Source: DATGLE01 sp035294325 (GTDB taxonomy: Bacteria > Chloroflexota > Ktedonobacteria > Ktedonobacterales > Ktedonobacteraceae). From it: a stretch of DNA of 31,599 nt. The notes under the pieces were generated by a model. The model was not told the DNA's origin. It made no database searches and was given only the letters and a program-made list of their open reading frames with translations. The stretch is from assembly GCA_035294325.1 (NCBI GenBank), contig DATGLE010000108.1:1-31599 (forward strand), read 5' to 3'. How positions within the stretch are numbered: position 1 is the first letter of the stretch; each line of letters starts with the position of its first letter. A program made the translations under genes and the position numbers. Below are positions 24,853-31,599 of this stretch, in pieces.

Positions 24853-25821
24853 CTAGCGAATTGACTGATCGCGGTGCGTCTGCGGATGAGATTGCTCCAG
24901 GCGATAGCTTGTCTGGTAGGCATCAACGACGATATTACAAATCTCCTGGGGATCATCAGAGAGCACCAGCAGCTTATGATCCTCGGGCGAGATTTTGTTT
25001 GTTGAGAGCATCATCTCGCGTATCCAGGTAATCAAGCCCTCCCAGAAGCGAGTATCGTAGAGGATCACCGGGAAGTGGCTCACTTTTTTCGTCTGGATGA
25101 GGGTAAGCGCCTCGAAAAGCTCGTCCATCGTGCCAAAGCCGCCGGGAAAGATGATGAACGCATGAGAGTACTTGATAAACATCGTTTTGCGCACAAAGAA
25201 GTAGCTAAAGTCGAGCGAGATATCAAGATATGGGTTAGCCGACTGCTCAAACGGCAGCTCGATGTTGCAGCCGATAGAGCAATTGCCGCCCTCCTGCGCC
25301 CCTTTGTTCGCCGCCTCCATGATGCCCGGACCGCCGCCGGTAATGATACCAAAGCCCGCCTTTGCCAGCAAACGCGCCGTTTCGACGGCTGCCTGGTATG
25401 ATGGGTCCTCGGGGTGCGTGCGTGCCGAGCCAAAGATGGTCACGGAAGGCGGGATATGCGCCAGCGCATCAAAGCCATTTACGAACTCGCTCATGATGCG
25501 CAGGACACGCCAGGGATCGGTAAGCGTGAAATCAAAATGGAGGGCCCGATCAAGGGCATGCAACTCCTCCTTCACTTGCTCCTGAGGAATCGGCTGGCTC
25601 GGCCCGACCAGCGGCTGCCTCGGACGGTGGAGCAGGCGCTCGTCCTCAGTGACCATGTGCCCCTGACTCCTGGGCGAGCGATTTGGCGAACGATAGCGGA
25701 GAGATGCCTTGCCATTTCTGCGGCCACGATGATTATTCTGAGAACGATTATTTGAGCCTTCTGGAGAGCGGTGATTGACCTTATCCGCGGATCTCTTATC
25801 AGCATGATGATTACGACTCAT
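24853..25821 (-). CDS. LOG family protein (TIGR00730-like, lysine-decarboxylase-type Rossmann fold)
   Basis: The family cleaves cytokinin riboside 5'-monophosphates or related nucleotides to release bases; bacterial members' natural substrates are mostly unknown. Key motifs are SVTIFGSARTHPEDPSYQAA, GGGPGIMEAANKGA (162-175) and PGGFGTMDELFEALTLIQTK (226 onward), the last carrying the catalytic PGGxGTxxE pattern. The core occupies about residues 85-305. The first 70 residues are low-complexity, rich in Arg, Asn, Ser and His, and not part of the family domain; an alternative start at Met56 would remove most of it. A ribosome site is weak. A good -10 (TATAAT) lies 28 bp upstream. Confidence 0.88.
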   Translation of the reverse strand: MSRNHHADKRSADKVNHRSPEGSNNRSQNNHRGRRNGKASLRYRSPNRSPRSQGHMVTEDERLLHRPRQPLVGPSQPIPQEQVKEELHALDRALHFDFTLTDPWRVLRIMSEFVNGFDALAHIPPSVTIFGSARTHPEDPSYQAAVETARLLAKAGFGIITGGGPGIMEAANKGAQEGGNCSIGCNIELPFEQSANPYLDISLDFSYFFVRKTMFIKYSHAFIIFPGGFGTMDELFEALTLIQTKKVSHFPVILYDTRFWEGLITWIREMMLSTNKISPEDHKLLVLSDDPQEICNIVVDAYQTSYRLEQSHPQTHRDQSIR

Positions 25822-25849
25822 CTATTGACTTTACTCCCTTCCTACGGAG

Positions 25850-25877
25850 ATTATAATCCTATGGGGCGTCAGCGCAA
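25850..25877 (-). promoter_or_regulatory. Candidate promoter for the LOG-family gene
   Basis: On the minus strand a perfect TATAAT (25850-25855) is preceded, after a 16-bp spacer, by TTGCGC (25872-25877), a weak -35 match. The predicted start of transcription falls about 20 bp before the ATG at 25821. The call rests only on consensus resemblance and position. Confidence 0.45.
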
Positions 25878-25976
25878 CGCAACCTGCCAGTCCCAGCCTT
25901 CACAATGGAGCCTATTGACGCGCGTCCAGTATAGCACGGACGCGCGTAAAAATCGAGCAGAGCAGATAAACCGGTA

Positions 25977-27953
25977 TCATGCATCACCAGGAGGACGCCG
26001 CTTCAAGATGACCGTGGCGAGTGGGGGCAGCGTTAGCAGGATAGAGTGGGGGCAGGACTGCCAGTAGAGCGGCGCGCTCGGCATCGGCTGCGAGTTGACC
26101 AGCCCGCTGCCGCCATAACGCTCGTCGTCGCTGTTCATAAGCTCATAATATTCTCCCGCTTCCGGCACGCCCAGGCGGTAGCCGTGGCGCGGCACGGGCG
26201 TAAAATTGCAGATGAAGACGAGCGTATCTTCGACCCGCTGGCTGCGGCGCATAAAAGAGACAACGCTATTATCCGAGTCGTGGGGATCAATCCAGGAGAA
26301 CCCCCCGGGATCACAGTCCAGCTCGCTTAACGACGGCTCGCTTCGGTAGAGCATATTCAGATCGCGCACGAACTGGCGCAATTGCGCGTGATGGGCATCG
26401 CTGGGTGGCTCCAGCAGGTGCCAGTCGAGGCTTTCAGCATAATTCCACTCGCTCCACTGCCCAAACTCGTCGCCCATGAAGAGCAGCTTCTTGCCGGGAT
26501 GGCCCCACATGTAGCCGTAGAAGGCGCGCAGGTTCGCGAAGCGCTGCCACAGATCCCCCGGCATTTTCCCGATCATCGAGCCTTTCATGTGCACCACCTC
26601 GTCATGTGAGAGGGGCAGCACAAAGTTTTCCGAATAGGCGTACATCAAGGAAAAGGTAATATTGTTGTGATGGTAGCGCCGGTGGATGGGATCAAGATGC
26701 ATATATTCGAGCATGTCATGCATCCAGCCCATATTCCACTTCAGAGTGAAGCCCAGGCCGCCGACGTAGGTCGGGCGCGTTACCAGCGGCCACGCCGAGG
26801 ACTCTTCGGCAACCGTAATCGTACCGGGCACCTGCCCGTAGACCGCCTCATTAAGCTGGCGCAGGAAATCGACGGCCTCCAGATGCTCGCGTCCTCCATA
26901 GCGGTTGGCAACCCACTCGCCGGAGGGACGCATGTAGTCAAGGTAGAGCATGGAAGCGACAGCATCGACACGCAGCCCGTCTATATGATATTCGCGCAGC
27001 CAGAACAACGCGCTCGCTATAAGAAAGTTGCGCACCTCGCTGCGCCCATAATCAAAGACATAGGTCCCCCACTGCTTATGTTCCCCCTTGCGCGGATCAG
27101 CGTATTCGTAAAGATGTGTGCCATCGAAGTAGCTCAACGCCGAGCCGTCCTTAGGGAAATGCGACGGCACCCAGTCGAGCAGCACGCCGATTCCCTGCCG
27201 GTGCATATGGTCGACAAAGTACTGGAAATCCTCGGGCGAACCGAAGCGGCTGGTTGGCGCGAAGTAGCCACTGACCTGATAGCCCCAGGAGCCATCGTAG
27301 GGGTATTCAGTAATGGGTAGCAATTCGATGTGCGTAAAGCCCATCTCTTTTACATACGCCGCCAGGGCGTGCGCCAGTTCGCGATAGGTCATAAAGCGAT
27401 CTTCTTCAACCGCCCCCTCCTGATGACGTTCCGGCACATGACGCCAGGACCCGAGATGGACTTCGTAGATGGAGATGGGCGAACCGAGCTGCTGCCGCTG
27501 TTCGCGCTGCTGCATCCAGTCCTCGTCGCGCCACTCGTACCGATGGATATCTGTGACGATGCTGGCCGTCTGGGGTCGCAGTTCGGCGGCGAAGCCATAG
27601 GGATCGGCCTTATCCACCGCGTAGTTATTGAAACGCGAGTAGATGGCATATTTATAGAGGCTGCCGGCCTGCACTCCCGGCACGAAGCATTCCCAGACAC
27701 CCAGGTCACGGTGGCGCAGGTGCATAGGCGTGGCCTTGCGATCCCAGTCGTTGAAATCGCCAATAACGGAGACCGCGCGGGCGTTGGGCGCCCACACCGA
27801 GAAATTGACCCCGGCTACCCCATCGACTGTGCGCAGGTGGGCACCCATCTTCTCGTAGAGATGGTAATGCTTTCCCTGTCCGAAGAGATAGAGATCGAAG
27901 TCACTCCAGATCGAAGGTATTGTCTGCTCCACCGCAATTACCCCCCTATGCAT
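25977..27953 (-). CDS. glgB: 1,4-alpha-glucan (glycogen) branching enzyme
   Basis: Transfers alpha-1,4-glucan segments to make alpha-1,6 branches in glycogen. At about 650 residues it has the normal order: a CBM48 domain (NFSVWAPNARAVSVIGDFND onward, about 30-130), then the GH13 barrel. Catalytic residues are Asp330 in HIDGLRVDAVASM, Glu383 in VAEESSAWP and Asp451 in PLSHDEVVHMKGSM; WGYQVSGYFAPTSRFGSPED is also diagnostic. The ATG at 27953 lacks a ribosome site. A GTG at 27932, preceded by AGGGGGG, is a strong alternative start and would shorten the protein by 7 residues. No other glycogen genes are adjacent. The first long palindrome box upstream is 48 bp away. Confidence 0.95.
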   Translation of the reverse strand: MHRGVIAVEQTIPSIWSDFDLYLFGQGKHYHLYEKMGAHLRTVDGVAGVNFSVWAPNARAVSVIGDFNDWDRKATPMHLRHRDLGVWECFVPGVQAGSLYKYAIYSRFNNYAVDKADPYGFAAELRPQTASIVTDIHRYEWRDEDWMQQREQRQQLGSPISIYEVHLGSWRHVPERHQEGAVEEDRFMTYRELAHALAAYVKEMGFTHIELLPITEYPYDGSWGYQVSGYFAPTSRFGSPEDFQYFVDHMHRQGIGVLLDWVPSHFPKDGSALSYFDGTHLYEYADPRKGEHKQWGTYVFDYGRSEVRNFLIASALFWLREYHIDGLRVDAVASMLYLDYMRPSGEWVANRYGGREHLEAVDFLRQLNEAVYGQVPGTITVAEESSAWPLVTRPTYVGGLGFTLKWNMGWMHDMLEYMHLDPIHRRYHHNNITFSLMYAYSENFVLPLSHDEVVHMKGSMIGKMPGDLWQRFANLRAFYGYMWGHPGKKLLFMGDEFGQWSEWNYAESLDWHLLEPPSDAHHAQLRQFVRDLNMLYRSEPSLSELDCDPGGFSWIDPHDSDNSVVSFMRRSQRVEDTLVFICNFTPVPRHGYRLGVPEAGEYYELMNSDDERYGGSGLVNSQPMPSAPLYWQSCPHSILLTLPPLATVILKRRPPGDA

Positions 27954-28000
27954 GGCTACGCTTATTTAAGGTCGTGCCCGATTACTACGACACCCGTTTC

Positions 28001-28084
28001 CTCGCGCCTGCGGCGCTGGCCCGGAGGGAGAGAGTGTGGTGAAACAGGCGCTCTGCGCCTGTTTCACCACACTCTCTCCCTCCG
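28001..28084. repeat. Long perfect snapback palindrome with 17-bp box
   Basis: Perfect 30-bp arms at 28022-28051 and 28055-28084 with a 3-nt loop (tct). The 17-bp box CTCGCGCCTGCGGCGCT is at 28001-28017, identical to that at 1817-1833. It lies between the divergent glgB and TraR/DksA-like genes. The inner core aggcgc-tct-gcgcct follows the same GC-rich pattern as the other snapbacks, but the outer stem is unrelated to them. Confidence 0.85.
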
Positions 28085-28250
28085 TGAAAGTGACATTACT
28101 GCTATTATCGCCCATAAAAGCAAACCGCACAATGGCAAGACGTGAGATTTTTAAATCGTCCTGGTGAGACCGCGAGGCTCGGCGCGTCGTATATTCACTG
28201 GTAACGGCAGATCCTGCCGGTCTATATGAAGGCAGAAAGGGAAGATACTG

Positions 28251-28643
28251 ATGGATATACAACAGCAAAAAAGGCGGCTGGAGGAGAAGGAACGCGAATT
28301 GCAGCAGCAGATCGGTGCTCTGACGGAAGCTCATCCCACCCCCGTCGATCCTATAGAGATCAGCGAGGGACCGCAAGATTTCGAAGACACAGCCGTGGAC
28401 TTCCTGGAGACGCAGAAGGAGCAAGCTGTGCTTGTCAACGAACAGGCCCTGCTGACCGAGGTGCAGAATGCGCTCAAGCGTATCGACGAAGGCACCTACG
28501 GGCGCTGCATCGTCTGCGGCCAGCCCATCCCTGAGAAGCGGCTGGAAGCCATCCCCTGGGCCGCACGCTGCGTCAAGGACGAAGCAGCGCTGGAGCAGAA
28601 AAATCTGAGCCAGGAGGAGCTCTACAACGCGGATACTCAATAA
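28251..28643 (+). CDS. TraR/DksA family zinc-finger protein (YlyA-like)
   Basis: A 130-residue protein with a long N-terminal coiled-coil (about 1-80) and a C-terminal zinc-finger region, the layout of DksA/TraR-type RNA polymerase secondary-channel regulators. The finger reads YGRCIVCGQPIPEKRLEAIP, then WAARCVKDE: C86, C89 and C107 are present but the fourth cysteine (expected at 110) is Asp. The acidic tip residues of DksA are not obvious. It precedes lspA and an rluD-type gene, the same order as ylyA-lspA-ylyB in Bacillus subtilis. A small leader hairpin, cggcag-atc-ctgccg (28205-28219), lies just before the ribosome site region AAAGGGAAG. Confidence 0.88.
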   Translation: MDIQQQKRRLEEKERELQQQIGALTEAHPTPVDPIEISEGPQDFEDTAVDFLETQKEQAVLVNEQALLTEVQNALKRIDEGTYGRCIVCGQPIPEKRLEAIPWAARCVKDEAALEQKNLSQEELYNADTQ

Positions 28644-28664
28644 CGTAACAGAGAAAATAAAGCC

Positions 28665-28707
28665 TTTTCAATTGCAAGGGGATCGGGTACAATAGTCGTA
28701 CCCGATC
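28665..28707 (+). promoter_or_regulatory. Promoter with overlapping inverted repeat upstream of lspA
   Basis: TTTTCA (28665-28670) and TACAAT (28688-28693) are separated by 17 bp, a plausible sigma-A promoter. A perfect inverted repeat, gatcgggtac (28681-28690) and gtacccgatc (28698-28707) with a 7-nt centre, covers the -10 box. There is no T-run after it, so it does not look like a terminator of the upstream gene. An operator for an unknown regulator is the best reading, but this is inferred from geometry alone. Confidence 0.5.
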
Positions 28708-28738
28708 TACAGATTGCCGAAAGGAAGAAGAGAACATC

Positions 28739-29329
28739 GTGACAGCCAGGCGTGCGCGTCTCTACGATGCGCTGGCATTGCTTACCGCCATCGTGGTGAT
28801 TGTACTTGACCAGTGGACGAAAGCGCTCGTTGTAGCCTATCTCAGTCCACCGGGGAGCAAACCCATCATCCCTTTGATCGGAAAATATCTGGTCATTGAC
28901 TATACCCAGAATAGAGGTGCCGCTTTTAGTCTCTTCGCCAACAGCGCTATCCTGGTTGTCCTCATCGCCCTGGCCGTCGGCGTCGTCTGCTACCTCTACA
29001 TACGTATACTCAATTCAGGCCCACTCTTCTATAAGATCGTCTTCGGTATGATTATCGGCGGGGCGCTGGGCAACCTGATTGATAGAGCGCGCCACAGCGG
29101 GTACGTCGTCGATTTCATCTCATTCCGCATTCCCGAGATCAACTACTACTTCGCAATCTTTAACATCGCCGATGCCAGCATCTCCGTTGGCGTCTTCCTG
29201 CTCTTCCTCCTGGTACTCTTCGGCGGCTTCCATCACGCGGGAGATAGTGGCAAGAAGCGTGAGGAAGCACAGTCCCATAGCGCAAGCAGTGGAACATTAC
29301 GCAGGACGGAACAAGATGCCCAGCCCTGA
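28739..29329 (+). CDS. lspA: Lipoprotein signal peptidase (signal peptidase II)
   Basis: Cleaves signal peptides from lipidated prolipoproteins in the membrane. Four membrane spans are visible. Conserved motifs are LDQWTK (Asp24), NRGAAFSLF, GNLIDRARHSGYVVDF with catalytic Asp115, and FNIADASISVG with catalytic Asp145. At 196 residues it is somewhat longer than usual because of a polar C-terminal tail (KKREEAQSHSASSGTLRRTE). The start is the GTG at 28739, following AGGAAG about 11 nt upstream; no in-frame ATG is nearby. The last 14 bp overlap the rluD-type gene, so the pair is co-translated. The window also encodes a likely substrate, the DUF4349 lipoprotein. Confidence 0.95.
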   Translation: MTARRARLYDALALLTAIVVIVLDQWTKALVVAYLSPPGSKPIIPLIGKYLVIDYTQNRGAAFSLFANSAILVVLIALAVGVVCYLYIRILNSGPLFYKIVFGMIIGGALGNLIDRARHSGYVVDFISFRIPEINYYFAIFNIADASISVGVFLLFLLVLFGGFHHAGDSGKKREEAQSHSASSGTLRRTEQDAQP

Positions 29330-30263
29330 TATCACGCGCGGCCACAGCCGGAGAACCTGGCAGATCCAGCCGGAGCAGGCGGGGCAGCGGCTTGACCGCT
29401 ATCTCGTTGCTACGCTCGGCGAAGTCTCACGCACGAGTATCCAGCAGCTCATTGCCGGGGGAGGAGTGCTCGTCAACGGGCGCGAGAGCAAAGCCGGCTA
29501 TATGCTCAGGCCCGGCGATGAGGTAACGATGCTAAAGGAGGTGGGCGCATCCCGCCCCCAGGAGATCGCAGCGCAGCCTTTGCCGCTCGATATCCTCTAC
29601 GCAGATGAGGACCTGTTGATCGTCAACAAGGCTGCCGGTATGGTCGTGCATCCCGCGCCAGGCCACCACGATGATACGCTGGTCAATGCGCTGCTGGCGC
29701 GCTACCCGGCGCTGCGAGCCGCCGGGGATATGCAGCGTCCCGGCATCGTCCACCGCCTGGACAAGGATACCTCCGGCCTGCTCATCGTTGCCAGAAACGC
29801 CCGCGCCCGCGCAGCGCTGATCGAGCAGATGAAGAGCCACGCGATAGTAAAGCGCTATCTGGCGCTCGTTGATGGCGTTGTGCCGCTTGATAGCGGAAGC
29901 ATAGATGCCCCCATTGGTCGTGATCCACGGCATCGCCAGCAGATGAACATTACCGCGACTGCGGGACGCGAGGCGCGCACCCGCTTCCGCGTGCTGGAGC
30001 GCTTCGCCCGGCATACGCTGCTGCTGATACAACTCGAAACGGGGCGCACGCATCAGATTCGCGTCCACCTGCGAGCTATCGGCTATCCGGTAGCAGGCGA
30101 TCCCGTCTATGGAGGCAGTCGCCGATCTCTGCCCCTGCGCCGCCAGTTCTTGCATGCCTACCAGTTGGAGTTCACCCACCCCACCACAGGTCAGCGGCTG
30201 GAGTTCGAAGCCCCCCTTCCCGAGGATCTGCGGGCCATTCTCAACCGCAAAAATATCTTATAG
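29316..30263 (+). CDS. RluD-type pseudouridine synthase (YlyB-like)
   Basis: A 315-residue enzyme expected to isomerise uridines, likely in 23S rRNA. An S4 domain covers about residues 20-75 (QRLDRYLVATLGEVSRTSIQ, LVNGRESKAGYMLRPGDEV). The catalytic domain contains DLLIVNKAAGMVVHPAPGHH, HRLDKDTSG with Asp149, the GRDPRHRQQMN loop and TGRTHQIRVHLRAIGYPVAG. I set the start at the ATG 29316, inside the end of lspA (14-bp overlap), because the frame further upstream translates lspA in a wrong frame. The ribosome site is weak (GGACGGA), consistent with coupling to lspA. The gene order matches Bacillus lspA-ylyB. Confidence 0.93.
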   Translation: MPSPDITRGHSRRTWQIQPEQAGQRLDRYLVATLGEVSRTSIQQLIAGGGVLVNGRESKAGYMLRPGDEVTMLKEVGASRPQEIAAQPLPLDILYADEDLLIVNKAAGMVVHPAPGHHDDTLVNALLARYPALRAAGDMQRPGIVHRLDKDTSGLLIVARNARARAALIEQMKSHAIVKRYLALVDGVVPLDSGSIDAPIGRDPRHRQQMNITATAGREARTRFRVLERFARHTLLLIQLETGRTHQIRVHLRAIGYPVAGDPVYGGSRRSLPLRRQFLHAYQLEFTHPTTGQRLEFEAPLPEDLRAILNRKNIL

Positions 30264-30582
30264 ACGGGTGGCAAATTTCGCCGCCTGATGCTATAATATC
30301 TTCTGTCCAAAGTATACCAGGCTGTTCGTGAGGCGTCCTGCGTAGTGCTTGAGCAACGATAACTATCCACAGATAACCCTTTCTGGCTACTCTCAGACCA
30401 TTACTTTTACCACGTCCAGCATCTTCCAGTAGAATACGAGCGCTAACATGTTCTAACATGGGATTGGAACATACGTACTAATAGATGATTATTCTTGACG
30501 GTCCGCCTCCGACAGTAAGGCGCTATTTCTCGAACACTGAGGAAATGCCAGCTTTAGTTCGCGAGGAGAGGAGATTCAGGCA
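30264..30582 (+). other. Leader/intergenic region with candidate promoter and small upstream ORF
   Basis: The stretch between the rluD-type gene and the FG-GAP-like gene contains TATAAT (30292-30297) without a good -35, and TTGACG (30495-30500) without a good -10. A short inverted repeat, catgtt-ct-aacatg, is at 30447-30460. At its end is a 16-codon open frame, 30545-30595 (ATGCCAGCTTTAG...TAG), that overlaps the start of the next gene by 13 bp and begins with nearly the same 13 nt as that gene. No long hairpin terminator is seen after the rluD-type gene. Confidence 0.45.
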
Positions 30583-31356
30583 ATGCCAGTTTTAGAATCG
30601 ACTGATGATAAGATCGCTCCGAAGAGCATAGTACGCCACAGGCCCATTGGAGATGGCTCCGCGCCGTCGGGGAAACGGATTGTCACGACCGCTGCCACCC
30701 CGGTCATCCAGCGGGCCTCGCGCCCTCAGCCCGAGGAAGATGTCGCCGAGTGGCAGCGGGGGGATGGAGGAGATAGCGCACGGCCTTCGCACGCGGGAGC
30801 GAGCCGTACAACCACGGCGCGAACGCTTCCTCAACGGCTGCGCGCCAGAACGCGGCTGAGAAAAAAGAGTGCGGCACAGACGAGATGGCAGCCTCATCCG
30901 CTGCTGTATCTGGGTGTGGGCATGCTCACCATGCTGCTGCTCTGGGTTGTCCTGAGCGCTGCGGTGGGCTGGGCCATCACCACGCTCGACACGCTGCACT
31001 ATGGCTACCCACGCACCTTCCAGACCGACGCCCGGGTGGGCCACAACGAGCAGGCAGGCCAGCCCAGCCACTTCATCGCCATTAACCTCAAGGGGCGCAT
31101 CGAGGTCATTGAGATACCCGGCGGGGATGCCTCGCACGCCCGTATCTATCTTGGGCCGCAGCTCTATGGCCCCAACAATGACCTTGTGCCGGTCACGTTA
31201 AGCTTCGTAGATGTCAACGGCGATCACAAGCCGGACATGCTCATCAATTTCCAGGGATCGCAGGTAGTGTTCATCAATGATGGTCAGGGCTTTCGTCCCC
31301 TGCAACCCTCAGAACGCAACCAGGTCCAGCAGTTTTTACAACATCTCGGGCGCTAG
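30583..31356 (+). CDS. Membrane-anchored FG-GAP/VCBS-like protein, unknown function
   Basis: A 257-residue protein with an N-terminal cytosolic, basic and disordered part (1-105, rich in Arg, Pro, Ser and Thr). One membrane span follows (about 107-135, LLYLGVGMLTMLLLWVVLSA), then an extracellular domain. The domain has a calcium-binding-type loop, D210-x-N212-x-D214-x-x-x-D218 in FVDVNGDHKPDMLINFQGSQ, as in FG-GAP/VCBS repeats, and a second possible half-repeat (SHFIAINLKGRIEVIEIPGG). It is thus likely a cell-surface protein of single-pass type. Function unknown. The ATG at 30583 has a purine-rich GGAGATTCAGGC upstream; the first codons are duplicated 38 nt earlier as a small open frame. Confidence 0.75.
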   Translation: MPVLESTDDKIAPKSIVRHRPIGDGSAPSGKRIVTTAATPVIQRASRPQPEEDVAEWQRGDGGDSARPSHAGASRTTTARTLPQRLRARTRLRKKSAAQTRWQPHPLLYLGVGMLTMLLLWVVLSAAVGWAITTLDTLHYGYPRTFQTDARVGHNEQAGQPSHFIAINLKGRIEVIEIPGGDASHARIYLGPQLYGPNNDLVPVTLSFVDVNGDHKPDMLINFQGSQVVFINDGQGFRPLQPSERNQVQQFLQHLGR

Positions 31357-31493
31357 CCCGATAGCAGGTCGTATGGTAAGGCATAGATACTGGAACTGCA
31401 TGTGTAAATGAACAGGCTGCGCTCTGCTGCACGTACCGCAACGACTGGTGCGTGCATGAGAGCGGAGCCTTTACCCTCCACCCTGGCTGCGCT

Positions 31494-31599
31494 TTACTGC
31501 TGAAATGCCTGGTTCAGTTTGGAGCCAGACACGTTCGCTTTCCCCTGCGCGGCCTGGGAAAGCACTGCGCCCACCGAGAAGCCCACACGCTTGCGGGCA
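31494..31599 (-). CDS. C-terminal fragment of an unknown gene, cut by window edge
   Basis: A minus-strand open frame enters from the right edge and stops at 31494. The visible 34 residues contain GFSVGAVLSQAAQGKANVSG and end in LNQAFQQ. Third codon positions are mostly G or C, as in the surrounding genes, which supports real coding. Too little is visible for a family. It is convergent with the FG-GAP-like gene across a 137-bp gap that holds no clear terminator beyond a weak tcgggc-gcta-gcccga stem at the end of that gene. Confidence 0.5.
   Translation of the reverse strand, partial: ARKRVGFSVGAVLSQAAQGKANVSGSKLNQAFQQ

Overview
The window looks like part of a Chloroflexota chromosome, most likely from a Ktedonobacteria-type soil organism. 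This is inferred from moderately high GC, many single-gene units on alternating strands, gene content (DUF4349 lipoprotein, YafY/WYL regulator, AlkZ-like winged-helix protein, cytosolic gamma-glutamyltransferase, large PhoD-like phosphatase) and abundant intergenic palindromes. It is not proven. I see no rRNA, tRNA, CRISPR array, transposase, integrase or phage gene.

Layout. 1-1754 (-): oligoendopeptidase F, cut by the window edge. 2027-3019 (+): ornithine cyclodeaminase/mu-crystallin family protein. 3078-5749 (-): gamma-glutamyltransferase followed by a family 2 glycosyltransferase with an unusual CysRS-like N-terminus. 5886-6965 (-) and 7237-8241 (+): a divergent pair, an AlkZ-like winged-helix protein and a WYL regulator. 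8197-8607 (-): small zinc-ribbon membrane protein. 8748-12361 (-): translationally coupled heterodimeric ABC exporter. 12362-13244: long non-coding stretch with repeats. 13245-16346 (+): luciferase-like monooxygenase, RluA pseudouridine synthase, ClbS/DinB-like protein and an unknown protein. 16487-22031 (-): phytoene-desaturase-like oxidoreductase, DUF4349 lipoprotein, PhoD-like phosphatase. 22309-23577 (+): secreted GH3 hexosaminidase. 23587-27953 (-): OsmC, cupin, LOG-family protein, glycogen branching enzyme. 28251-30263 (+): TraR/DksA-like protein, lspA and an rluD-type gene, matching the ylyA-lspA-ylyB order of Bacillus. 30583-31356 (+): membrane-anchored FG-GAP-like protein. 31494-31599 (-): the end of an unknown gene.

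The genes are mainly housekeeping and general metabolism: peptide turnover, cell-wall or glycan recycling, glycogen, peroxide defence, lipoprotein maturation and RNA modification. I found no obvious new multi-gene defence or biosynthetic system. The most unusual signals are (1) a family of long perfect DNA snapbacks (24-30 bp arms, mostly 3-nt loops, unrelated stem sequences) that occupies four of the five divergent intergenic regions, several next to a shared 17-bp palindromic box; and (2) a glycosyltransferase carrying what looks like the C-terminal domain of cysteinyl-tRNA synthetase. All assignments are by eye, without database searches.
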